Below, in pieces: positions 1-7,435 of a stretch of DNA of 64,000 nucleotides. The stretch is from Microcaldota archaeon (GTDB lineage: Archaea > Micrarchaeota > Micrarchaeia > Anstonellales > Bilamarchaeaceae): NCBI GenBank assembly GCA_022627495.1, contig JAKEGJ010000022.1, positions 1 to 64,000 on the forward strand, given 5' to 3'. Numbering within the stretch: the first letter of the stretch is position 1; every line of letters begins with the position of its first letter. The notes beneath the pieces were generated by a model. It was not told the origin of the DNA and ran no database searches. It saw only the letters and a program-made list of their open reading frames with translations. Made by a program: the position numbers and the translations under genes.

Positions 1-248
1 AGCTCCACCACAATGCCAAGGTTGTGATGGAATGCTCCGAGGTGGGCTGATATGAAATCTGATGCGAACCTTCGAGGTGTCACATTTATAAGGAATCACA
101 ACGCGGGGCGTTCCGGAGCACGCATCGGGCGGATGGGCAGGTTGGGCGCGCGGATAATGTTTATAAATATGACCGGATTAGTCCTGACTCGACCAGAAAT
201 CGGAAAATACAGTGAATGAGCGCGAAATAAGCAACAGAGGTGTATCCC

Positions 249-398
249 ATGCCGGCTTGTCCGCATTGCCACATATATAAGGGCCTTTGGTCTCCCCTGA
301 TGAGGGGCGAGAATGGGCAGTTCGTCTGCAAGATTAACTTGTCCCACAGGTTCACCAGGGATGGTGAGGGGAATTTCCACTCCATATCCGGCGGCTGA
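249..398 (+). CDS. Small putative zinc-ribbon protein (49 aa)
   Basis: A 49-residue frame starts at an ATG with GAGGTG about 8 bases upstream. The product opens with MPACPHC (Cys4 and Cys7, a CxxC knuckle) and has Cys27 and His33 later, so it could bind one zinc as a minimal ribbon. I recognise no family. It ends about 75 bases before the next gene on the same strand, and a TATA-like stretch (413-426) lies between them, so the two are probably transcribed separately. The call rests on the ribosome site and the Cys/His pattern; a chance frame cannot be excluded. Confidence 0.45.
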   Translation: MPACPHCHIYKGLWSPLMRGENGQFVCKINLSHRFTRDGEGNFHSISGG

Positions 399-474
399 TA
401 AGGATAGCGAAACATTTATATATAACAAAATACACAAATGGCATCACCAGCAGTAAATCCCCCAGCGTGATGTA

Positions 475-1872
475 ATGCGTACACCAGACAAAGCACTGAC
501 CGGAATCGCTCCCAAAGAGGAGCAGGCACCGGCCAGAAAACCGTTCGCAGGCAGGACGGCACTCATCAGCGGCCTAATCGATGCGCACAGGGAGGAGGCT
601 TCGGGCGTGGCTTCTTCGTTGTCCCCGGCGTTCCAGTTCGACCAGCAAAGCAGGGCATCGGCCCAGATAGTCCAGAGCAGGAGGATTTTCGAGGCAGTCC
701 TTGATATCGCGCAATCCAGGGCCGCCATAGGGAAGTTCAGGAGGGAGCTCCTCACCCATGCGCAATCAATCGCGGATAAGAGAAGGGATGCGCAGACCAA
801 GATAGGCGCGCCCGCCCCTTGCCCGGCCCGGCCCGGGAAGCCGGCCACCATGAAAGATGCGCTCGTCATGGCATTTGAGGACATGGGCCTGGATGCGAGG
901 ATAATCGCCGAGAAGGAATTGAACGGCAGGGCGCTGTTTTCGGCGGAAACCGGGGGGCAGACGTTCAAGGTGCCAATCAACAGCAGCGCCTTGGAATTGG
1001 ACGACCCCGTAGCCAAGGTGAAAGTTATCCTTTCTTTCGTCCTTGGCGTTAGTGAAGAGGAGAGAAGGAAACAGTCCATGGCGCAGAGGCGTTCCACTCG
1101 GCCCGCGGCGACGCCGCTTGGCATCGGCGAGCGGGAACTGGATGGCAGGATGGTCACTTACGACGGCCAGCTGGCAGACGGCAAGGCGGGCCAATGGCTT
1201 TTCACATACACGGCCAGGGGGCTTGAGACGACATTCAGCATCAGCAGCGAAGCGAGGGGCGCGGACCTCCTGGATGCGATTGATGAGAAAATCGACATGG
1301 CGCACAGGCAGTACGGCCAGCCTTACCCGGCAGCCGTGCTTGAATGGCGCGCGATGGGCCGGGCCGGAAAAAGGTACCTGGACGGCGTCACCGGAGACTT
1401 GCACGGAATCGCATGCACGCTCGATTATCTGGCGACATTCCCCGCAAGGATGCGGGAGCTCATACCGCAGGAGTATCGGGAGGGCTTTGACGCCCTTAAG
1501 AAACTCCCCCCGCCGCATGCAGCATTCCTGAAGGGACAGGAGATGGAGGAATTAAGAGGCGCCCTGGATTCCCTGGGCCACCCCATCCACGCGATTATCC
1601 TCGAATCATATGGAACTCAGGACGGAAAGCCCGGGCGGGTGGCTGTGGAGCAGGCGGAATCCCTCCTGAAATTAGCGCCATCTGATGCGTTGGAGGTATG
1701 CGACGGAGCAATCGACAACGTCGCAGAAGCATACTGCCTTGTAAGCCGGGAAAGCCGGACGGCGTTACAGGATGCGGCAGAAAACCGGAAAAACTACTAC
1801 AGGATGATATTCTCGGTACGCAAGGCGATAAACGAAGCCGTCGCGGACGGCAGCCTGGAAGTCGACAGCTGA
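475..1872 (+). CDS. Hypothetical protein, mostly helical
   Basis: A 465-residue protein with no family I recognise. It has no signal peptide and no membrane segment. The first 110 residues are rich in Ala, Arg and Gln and look helical. A more mixed segment (about 125-270) contains strand-like stretches, and the last 190 residues are helical again. A strong TATA-like box (413-426) lies about 55 bases before the ATG. The frame is intact over 1.4 kb with codon use like the neighbouring genes, and it converges with the desaturase gene on the other strand with only 37 bases between stops. Function unknown. Confidence 0.75.
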   Translation: MRTPDKALTGIAPKEEQAPARKPFAGRTALISGLIDAHREEASGVASSLSPAFQFDQQSRASAQIVQSRRIFEAVLDIAQSRAAIGKFRRELLTHAQSIADKRRDAQTKIGAPAPCPARPGKPATMKDALVMAFEDMGLDARIIAEKELNGRALFSAETGGQTFKVPINSSALELDDPVAKVKVILSFVLGVSEEERRKQSMAQRRSTRPAATPLGIGERELDGRMVTYDGQLADGKAGQWLFTYTARGLETTFSISSEARGADLLDAIDEKIDMAHRQYGQPYPAAVLEWRAMGRAGKRYLDGVTGDLHGIACTLDYLATFPARMRELIPQEYREGFDALKKLPPPHAAFLKGQEMEELRGALDSLGHPIHAIILESYGTQDGKPGRVAVEQAESLLKLAPSDALEVCDGAIDNVAEAYCLVSRESRTALQDAAENRKNYYRMIFSVRKAINEAVADGSLEVDS

Positions 1873-1909
1873 CCGCATAATTCTGCGCGCCCTGCGGGGG
1901 CGGGCACCG

Positions 1910-3421
1910 CTACGGCCCTGTTGCTTGGGACAGCCGGTATTTTTTCAATATGAGTTCGGCAGTAATCCGCCCGGATTCGTAGATTGTCGGGAGGCCGCTG
2001 CCCGGGTGGGTGCCTCCGCCGACAAGGTAGCAGTTTTCGAGCTCCTCGAACCTGTTGTGGGGCCTGAAGTAAAGCATCTGCGTCAGGTTATGCGCGAGGT
2101 TGAATGTCGCGCCCAGGAACACGCCGTGTCCCGACTCCCAGTCTGCCGGGGTTATCATGTGCTCGGCCTCGATGTGCTTTCGGATGTCCTTTATCGGAGT
2201 GCGCGCCTCCACCGCGTCGAGCACCCTATTCCTGAAAGCGTCCGCCTCTTTCTTCCAGTCGATGCCGCTTGTGTTGTTCGGCACCGGGACCAGGACATAA
2301 ATCGTGGACTTGCCCTTGGGCGCAAGAGTAGGGTCGGTGGCAGATGCGTTCTGGATGTAGAAGGAGAAGTCTTCGGACAGCCGCTTGCGGACTGAGATGT
2401 CGTCTATGTTGGCGCGGTAGTCCTCTGCGAGGAAGATGCTGTGGTGCGTGAAATCGTATTTTTTGTCAAGGCCCAAATACAGCATGAATGTGGAGCAGGA
2501 GTACCTTTTCTTCCTGAGGTTCGCCTCCGAGTATCTGCCAAGAGCTTTGGGCTCGACAAGATGCGTCATCGCGTGCGCGAAATCCGCGTTTATCACGACT
2601 TCATCGAAAAGGAGCTTCTCGCCGTTCTCCAGCTCGACGCCGCGCGCCGCCTTGCCCGCGAGAACAAGCCGTTTGATGGGGAAACCGAGCCGCAGCTTTC
2701 CGCCATGCTCTTCAAAGACCTTAGCCATGGCCTTGGAAATCATGTTCAGGCCGCCTTCGACATGGTAAATCCCGTATTCGTGCTCAACGTACGGGATCAT
2801 GGTGAACACGCCGGGGCATTCCCATGGCGACATGCCGAGGTATTTGGCCTGGAAGGTGAAGCAAAGGCGGAGCCTTTCGGCGCGGAAATAGTTGCCGAGG
2901 TTCTCATAAAGCGAATTGTTCGTGAACAGGTACGGAATGGCGGCGATGAATGTCGGCCTGACGAACGCGCTGAAATTCGAGTAGTCCTTCTGGAGGCACG
3001 GGGCGAGCATCTCCAGCCGTTTTTTTTCCTTGGAATAGAACCTCGCCAGACCGCCTTCCTCGCCCGGGAACGCCCGCGCAATCTCAGACCCCATTTTGGC
3101 TCGGTCGGTTGTGGGGAAGAATTCCGCACCGTCGTGGAAAACCAGGCGGTACATCGGCTCGAGGCGGGTGAATTTGAGGTAATCGTCGCTTTTCCTGCCT
3201 GAAAGGGCGAAGATTTCATCAAGTATGTACCGCATCATGAGGAAGGTAGGCCCGGTGTCGAACGTGAATCCGCCTTTATGGATTGGCGCATTGCGCCCGC
3301 CGACTTCGCCCTCTTTCTCAAACACCGTTACGTCGAATCCCCTGCTGGCAAGCAGCATTGCGCAGGAGAGGCCGCCCGGCCCCGCGCCCACAACCGCGAT
3401 TTTCCCACCGGCTTTTACCAT
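1910..3421 (-). CDS. CrtI-family carotenoid desaturase / phytoene dehydrogenase-like FAD oxidoreductase
   Basis: The N-terminus carries a Rossmann FAD motif (VVGAGPGGLSC, residues 10-20) followed by the family's second glycine-rich stretch with FEKEGEVGGRN. The C-terminus has the typical GGGTHPGSGLPT segment that closes the FAD site. At 503 residues it has the usual CrtI length. The family introduces double bonds into polyprenyl chains such as phytoene or lycopene derivatives. It lies 54 bases downstream of a UbiA-type prenyltransferase on the same strand, an arrangement reminiscent of haloarchaeal CrtD and lycopene elongase of C50 carotenoid synthesis. A TATA-like GGATATATTC about 25 bases before the ATG suggests an additional leaderless promoter of its own. 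Exact substrate not decidable from sequence. Confidence 0.88.
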   Translation of the reverse strand: MVKAGGKIAVVGAGPGGLSCAMLLASRGFDVTVFEKEGEVGGRNAPIHKGGFTFDTGPTFLMMRYILDEIFALSGRKSDDYLKFTRLEPMYRLVFHDGAEFFPTTDRAKMGSEIARAFPGEEGGLARFYSKEKKRLEMLAPCLQKDYSNFSAFVRPTFIAAIPYLFTNNSLYENLGNYFRAERLRLCFTFQAKYLGMSPWECPGVFTMIPYVEHEYGIYHVEGGLNMISKAMAKVFEEHGGKLRLGFPIKRLVLAGKAARGVELENGEKLLFDEVVINADFAHAMTHLVEPKALGRYSEANLRKKRYSCSTFMLYLGLDKKYDFTHHSIFLAEDYRANIDDISVRKRLSEDFSFYIQNASATDPTLAPKGKSTIYVLVPVPNNTSGIDWKKEADAFRNRVLDAVEARTPIKDIRKHIEAEHMITPADWESGHGVFLGATFNLAHNLTQMLYFRPHNRFEELENCYLVGGGTHPGSGLPTIYESGRITAELILKKYRLSQATGP

Positions 3422-3475
3422 GACATTCCATCTTCGGATGGGAATATATCCTTTTCCCCAGCCCCTGGCTGCGCG

Positions 3476-4327
3476 TCAGATGACGGGATAGGCTCCCAGG
3501 GCATATCCGCAGAACGCATAGGCGATCCACAGGAAGAGCGAGATGTTCATTGCAATGAACGCAGCCTTTGCGTTTTGCGGCGTGGGGCGGGCGAAAACGA
3601 AAACGCACGAAAGGAGGTAGACGGATATTACCAGGAACATGCTTTTCATCAGATCCCAAAGGAAAGGCAGGTTCATGGCCAGGATGAGGATTGCGAACAG
3701 CGCTGCGGCGCGCGGGCCGAAGCGGACCGCGAACGAGCTGATGCCGGATTTGGAATCCCCTTCCATGTCCATGATGGTGCCAATGGCATGCGCTGCGGAG
3801 AAGACCAGGGAGAACAGAAGCATCTGGGGATTCAGGAAGCCGGTGCTTCCCGAAAGGGAGTAGCCCATGGCGTAAGGGGCGTAGGTGTAGGCTGCGTTTG
3901 ACAGGGAGTCGATTATCGGCCTGGATTTGAGCCTTGCCGGAGGGGCGGAATACAGGTAGGGGAATGGAAGGAAGACCAGGACCACAAGCAGCTGGAGCGG
4001 GCTCTGCGATAAAAGCGAGCTGGCGAGCATGGTTGCCATCACCAGCACAGATACGGGGATTATCCAGCGGCGGTCCGCTTCTTCGACCTTTGCGCCCCAT
4101 ACCTCGCCCTTCCTGCGGCTGTTTGCCCTATCAGACGCGATGTCGTGCAGGTCGTTTATGCCGAAAACGTAGATTCCCATCGGGAATGCGAGGAGGAATG
4201 CCTGGAACAGCACCAGTGCGCCGACAGCCGAGCCGCCTGAGGCGACTCCGAAAATATATGCCGCAGGCGCGACGAGCCAGAATATGGGCCGGCTTATCTT
4301 GACCATGCGCAGGAGCTTTTCCAGCAT
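3476..4327 (-). CDS. UbiA-family prenyltransferase, possibly lycopene elongase-like
   Basis: A polytopic membrane protein of 283 residues with the two Mg-binding aspartate motifs of UbiA enzymes: NDLHDIASD (58-66) and DMEGD (187-191), plus the YSAPPARLKSRP loop. The family transfers a prenyl chain from a diphosphate to an acceptor. Pairing with a CrtI-type gene favours a carotenoid or quinone-like acceptor over a lipid one; a separate DGGGP synthase is present at 60.7 kb. The ATG at 4327 lies about 26 bases after TTTTATTAAATCC, so it looks leaderless. That TATA box directly abuts the last unit of the tRNA-tail repeat array. The substrate assignment is inference. Confidence 0.85.
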   Translation of the reverse strand: MLEKLLRMVKISRPIFWLVAPAAYIFGVASGGSAVGALVLFQAFLLAFPMGIYVFGINDLHDIASDRANSRRKGEVWGAKVEEADRRWIIPVSVLVMATMLASSLLSQSPLQLLVVLVFLPFPYLYSAPPARLKSRPIIDSLSNAAYTYAPYAMGYSLSGSTGFLNPQMLLFSLVFSAAHAIGTIMDMEGDSKSGISSFAVRFGPRAAALFAILILAMNLPFLWDLMKSMFLVISVYLLSCVFVFARPTPQNAKAAFIAMNISLFLWIAYAFCGYALGAYPVI

Positions 4328-4361
4328 AGGCAGGCTAAGGGCGGGCGGATTTAATAAAATG

Positions 4362-4658
4362 GAAGCCCCCGACGACCTTCAGGTGCGAAGCACCTGGAGG
4401 GATTTGCCCGCAGGCAAATAGGGGGCTTCGAACGATATCGAAGAATAGCTGTGGGGAGTGAGAAGCCCCCGACGACCTTCAGGTGCGAAGCACCTGGAGG
4501 GATTTTTCGCGATGTCAAGGTCGACCGATAAATCGACGACTCGATTTATGGTCCATTGATCGTAACGACGATCAATCGGACGCATCGACCTTGAGCATGC
4601 TCGCGAACGGATTGCCGTTCGCGACAAGCGAAAAAGAGGGGGCTCGAATGAAGATGAG
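4362..4658 (-). repeat. tRNA-Thr tail repeat array with mirrored hairpins
   Basis: Read on the minus strand, downstream of the tRNA. A 44-base segment is repeated exactly 100 bases apart (4362-4405 and 4462-4505). Each copy ends in TCGTCGGGGGCT, which is also the 3' end of tRNA-Thr (4659-4670). After the tRNA end and after the first repeat there is a loop and then an inverted copy (AGCCCCC at 4638-4644, GAAGCCCCC at 4421-4429), so GGGGGCT...AGCCCCC stems can form. Before each tail copy is a perfect-looking hairpin CAGGTGC-TTC-GCACCTG (within 4376-4400 and 4476-4500). The longer first spacer holds further hairpins (for example TCGCGAACGG...CCGTTCGCGA). No protein reading frame is convincing here. 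Confidence 0.8.
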
Positions 4659-4818
4659 AGCCCCCGACGAGATTTGAACTCGTGACCTCGTCCTTACCAA
4701 GGACGCGCGCTACCGTTGCACTGCGCTTTCTATTTGGAACGCCCAAAATGCCGAAGGCATTTTCAACGGCTCGTTTTTGGGCGCTTTTTCCTAAAAAGCG
4801 CAACTGCGCTACAGGGGC
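4659..4818 (-). tRNA. tRNA-Thr (anticodon GGU) with D-arm intron
   Basis: The 3' part is a complete tRNA: D-stem strand GCGC, anticodon stem CGTCC/GGACG around TTGGTAA (anticodon GGT), variable AGGTC, T-arm ACGAG-TTCAAAT-CTCGT and acceptor CGGGGGC with U73, the base expected in archaeal tRNA-Thr. The matching 5' acceptor GCCCCTG plus TA and GCGCAGTT lies about 90 bases further upstream. Removing 4715-4801 (87 nt) restores a textbook D-loop AGTTGGTA. A 7-base direct repeat GCGCAGT also allows an 83-nt intron. The insert contains hairpins (GCGCTTTTT-AGG-AAAAAGCGC; CGCCCAAAA pairing with TTTTGGGCG). CCA is not encoded. Archaeal introns usually sit next to the anticodon, so a D-arm position is non-canonical. 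Confidence 0.85.
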
Positions 4819-4977
4819 TGGCGGATAAATCAGTTAGGGAAAATTAATGACGATTGGGTTTATATTATTGATTGACGCGGCCTCCGGCCACCGTTTGCCC
4901 GCCAGCAGATGGGCGAGGGGGCGCGGAACGATTCAACATTAATAAGCATGTCGCTTGTAAATGGAAGAGGGAGCCAT

Positions 4978-5763
4978 ATGGACGGGAATGACGAAATCAT
5001 TTTCACCGGAGCATACAGGGATTTTTCGCTGGGAATCCGCTTCGACCTCTCAGGCAGGAAGCCTGAGGAAGTGGCCGGAGCGCTCGCGTATATCAGCGCG
5101 AGCATCGAACCGCACGCGTTCCGGTTCTCCGGCATCGACACAAAGAAAATAGACGAATTCGCGAAGCCGGCCGGAAACGGGCTGGCGGCGGCTTATGGAT
5201 TCCTTGAGGCAAAAGGGCCGGGCGGGGTGAAGGATGCGCTCCTGAAAGCCGTCCCGGACGCGAACCTCCTGCCCGCGGCCGAGTCGTACTTCTTCAGCAG
5301 GCTTCTTTCCGGCGCAGGCGTTCCGTTCAAGGTAGCGCCAACCCAGGCGGCCAGGCCGGAGCAGGAGAAGATAGAGGATTTCATCGGATTCGTGGGAAAA
5401 TTCGGTCCATGGATAGCGATAAAGAAGCTCGGGCTCGAAAAGGTGCAGGATTACGAGGTTTCAGGCATACTCGCAGGCATCAACCATACCGTAGTGAACA
5501 AGGCGTTCGATTTCGCCGGCGTAAAGAAGGATGACGCGATTGTTGCATCCGCGGCCGGAGGAAAGCGCCGCTCGTACGGGAATGTCGCGCTTGTTTTGCG
5601 GGAAATCGAGCAGAAAATGGGCGGCGATTCGGGCGATGCGTATTTAGTATGCAAGGCGCTTGAGACAATAGGCTACAAGCCGTATGCGAGCCCGGAGATG
5701 CTAAGCGTTGCGCATCCGGATATCAAGCCCCCGAAAGTCAGGGGGAGGAAGCCGAAAGGCTGA
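4978..5763 (+). CDS. Conserved archaeal protein, DUF2666-like
   Basis: The start at 4978 (MDGNDEIIF) has GAGGGAG five bases upstream; longer starts at 4909 or 4948 lack this site. The product has about 261 residues with two similar blocks: DEIIFTGAYRDFSLGIRF near the start and IGFVGKFGPWIAIKKLGL near the middle, each followed by helices. This resembles the repeated archaeal DUF2666 family as I remember it, not verified. The C-terminus ends in a basic tail (KVRGRKPKG). Only 11 bases separate it from mevalonate kinase, so the two are probably co-transcribed. Function unknown; a link to isoprenoid metabolism is only contextual. Confidence 0.7.
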   Translation: MDGNDEIIFTGAYRDFSLGIRFDLSGRKPEEVAGALAYISASIEPHAFRFSGIDTKKIDEFAKPAGNGLAAAYGFLEAKGPGGVKDALLKAVPDANLLPAAESYFFSRLLSGAGVPFKVAPTQAARPEQEKIEDFIGFVGKFGPWIAIKKLGLEKVQDYEVSGILAGINHTVVNKAFDFAGVKKDDAIVASAAGGKRRSYGNVALVLREIEQKMGGDSGDAYLVCKALETIGYKPYASPEMLSVAHPDIKPPKVRGRKPKG

Positions 5764-5774
5764 GAGGTGAAGAT

Positions 5775-6680
5775 ATGGGCAAAGGATCAGGACATGGGAA
5801 AATCATAATTTTCGGGGAGCATTTCGTCGTGCATGGGGCTCCGGCGATAGCGGCAGGAATATCCAATACCGCGAACGTCGAGGTCATCAAAGCAGCCAAA
5901 AACAGCATCGTGACGAAGCAGCGCGTCATCCCGGATCTGAGCATCGCCGCGATAGCGAACGTGCTCTCTGCGATGAACATCAAGGAGAGCTACGAGGTGC
6001 GCCTCACCGGCGATTTGCCGACCGAAGGCGGCCTCGGCTCGTCCGCCGCGTTCTGCGTAGGCCTGGTCCGCGCGCTCGCCGACGAGAAGAAACTGCACCT
6101 GACACCCGAGCAGGTGAACAGGTTCGCATACGAAGGGGAGAAAACGTTCCATGGAAACCCAAGCGGAATCGACAATTACATCGCAACCCACCGGGGCGTG
6201 CTCGAATTCACGCGGGGCAGGACTCCGCTGGAGAACAAGTTCGTGCCACTTGAATTGGAGCGCCCGCTCGATTTTGTCGTGTCCCTCACCGGGAAGATAG
6301 GCTCGACGCCGAAAATGATCGAGAATGTCCGCAAGTTCAAGGAAGCCGACCCGGAGGAGTTCGGCCAGCTCATGGACGAGTACTTCAAGATTGCGACTGA
6401 GGGCGCGAAGTTCATCAGCAAGGGGAAACTGGATGAGATAGGCAGCCTGATGAACGCGAACCAGAGCCTGCTCTCCGAGCTTGGCGTATCGGACGAGCGC
6501 AATGACGCGGTCGTGGAAACCGCCATGAAGGAGGGCGCGTACGGCGCAAAGCTGACAGGCGGCGGGGGAGGCGGCTCGTGCATAGCGCTGGCAAAAGACA
6601 AGGCGCACGCGGAGAAGTTGGCGCAGGCCCTCACCAAGGCGGGTTACGCGTCATTTTCGACCGTAATCGACAGGAAATAA
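5775..6680 (+). CDS. mvk: Mevalonate kinase
   Basis: A GHMP kinase of 301 residues that phosphorylates mevalonate to mevalonate 5-phosphate with ATP. It shows the N-terminal GEHFVVHGAPA motif, the GHMP phosphate loop GGLGSSAAFC (about residues 86-95), the HGNPSGIDN segment typical of mevalonate kinases, and the C-terminal KLTGGGGGGSC motif. GTGAAGAT precedes the ATG. It shares a transcription unit with the DUF2666-like gene. Downstream enzymes of the archaeal pathway follow within 13 kb (8.5-11.2 kb and 17.7-19.3 kb). Its 3' end overlaps the convergent endonuclease III gene by 50 bases. Confidence 0.95.
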   Translation: MGKGSGHGKIIIFGEHFVVHGAPAIAAGISNTANVEVIKAAKNSIVTKQRVIPDLSIAAIANVLSAMNIKESYEVRLTGDLPTEGGLGSSAAFCVGLVRALADEKKLHLTPEQVNRFAYEGEKTFHGNPSGIDNYIATHRGVLEFTRGRTPLENKFVPLELERPLDFVVSLTGKIGSTPKMIENVRKFKEADPEEFGQLMDEYFKIATEGAKFISKGKLDEIGSLMNANQSLLSELGVSDERNDAVVETAMKEGAYGAKLTGGGGGGSCIALAKDKAHAEKLAQALTKAGYASFSTVIDRK

Positions 6681-7377
6681 CAGCGTCTTTGGTTTTTCCT
6701 TCCGTTTTCCGTTTTGCCGTCTTCAATCCCACGCGCCAGCAGAATCCCTTAATCGGGCAGATGGGACAATGGGGCTTCCTCGGCAGGCACACAGTCTGCC
6801 CGAAAGCCACGAAATCGCGATTCAAGGTGCGGAGATATCGAGGCGGGATGGAGCGGGTGAGAGAGCGCTCTGTCTCTTCGGGCTTTTTCGTCCGGACGAT
6901 TCCGAGGCGGTTGCTTATCCGATGGACATGCACGTCGACGCCTACGACGCTCTTTCCGAATGCTCGCGCGAGCACGATGTTTGCCGTCTTTCGCCCGACG
7001 CCGGGAAGCGCTAGCAGGCCTTCGAGCGTATCAGGAACATGCCCGGCCCCAACGATAATCCTGCTGGCTTTTGAAAGATGCTTCGCTTTTGTCCTGTAGA
7101 AGCCGACGCCGTAGAGCAGCCTTTCGAGCTTTTTTGGCGAAAGGGCCATGACCTCGGATGGCGTTTTGGCCTTCTTGATTAGCCGCTCCACGGCATTCAG
7201 GGTGGCCTCGTCCCGGGTGCGCGCGGAAAGCATGGTGAAGACCAGAATATGGAAGGGCGATTCTTTCGTGGCGTTTTCGGCACGGTAGACGGCAGCATCC
7301 CTCCTTTTCGCCTCGCTTTGCATGCGCCGGATAATCCAGCCCAGCTTCCCGATGGCGGCCGTATTCACATTGCGCAT
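6631..7377 (-). CDS. nth: Endonuclease III (base-excision DNA glycosylase/AP lyase)
   Basis: The helix-hairpin-helix LLALPGVGRKTANIVLARAFG begins near residue 130. The catalytic Asp sits in VVGVDVHVHRISNRLG, and the [4Fe-4S] cluster motif is C-x6-C-x2-C-x5-C (CLPRKPHCPICPIKGFC). The family excises oxidised pyrimidines and nicks the abasic site. I place the start at 7377 (MRNVNTAAIG) because a TATA-like TTTTTAAATC lies about 26 bases upstream; longer frames would run through this promoter. Length 248 residues, as usual. A basic tail of about 25 residues follows the cluster, and the gene end overlaps the convergent mevalonate kinase gene. Confidence 0.93.
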   Translation of the reverse strand: MRNVNTAAIGKLGWIIRRMQSEAKRRDAAVYRAENATKESPFHILVFTMLSARTRDEATLNAVERLIKKAKTPSEVMALSPKKLERLLYGVGFYRTKAKHLSKASRIIVGAGHVPDTLEGLLALPGVGRKTANIVLARAFGKSVVGVDVHVHRISNRLGIVRTKKPEETERSLTRSIPPRYLRTLNRDFVAFGQTVCLPRKPHCPICPIKGFCWRVGLKTAKRKTEGKTKDAVISCRLRSKMTRNPPW

Positions 7378-7395
7378 GGATACATCGGCCCGGGC

Positions 7396-7411
7396 GAGAT
7401 TTAAAAACCGC
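7396..7411. promoter_or_regulatory. Shared divergent TATA region, nth / FecR-like gene
   Basis: The AT-rich core GAGATTTAAAAACC lies about 26 bases from the start codon of nth (7377, minus) and about 30 bases from that of the secreted protein gene (7436, plus). One element seems to serve both directions. Confidence 0.55.
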
Positions 7412-7435
7412 GCCGCAGTTCGATTAAGCGGGGAT

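Noticed and set aside
2441-3202. Open frame antisense to the CrtI-type gene
   Set aside because: GC-rich shadow of a confident gene; composition is unlike the other proteins.
4362-4658. Additional tRNA genes in the tail array
   Set aside because: Units have only the acceptor end and unrelated hairpins; no anticodon or T-arm.
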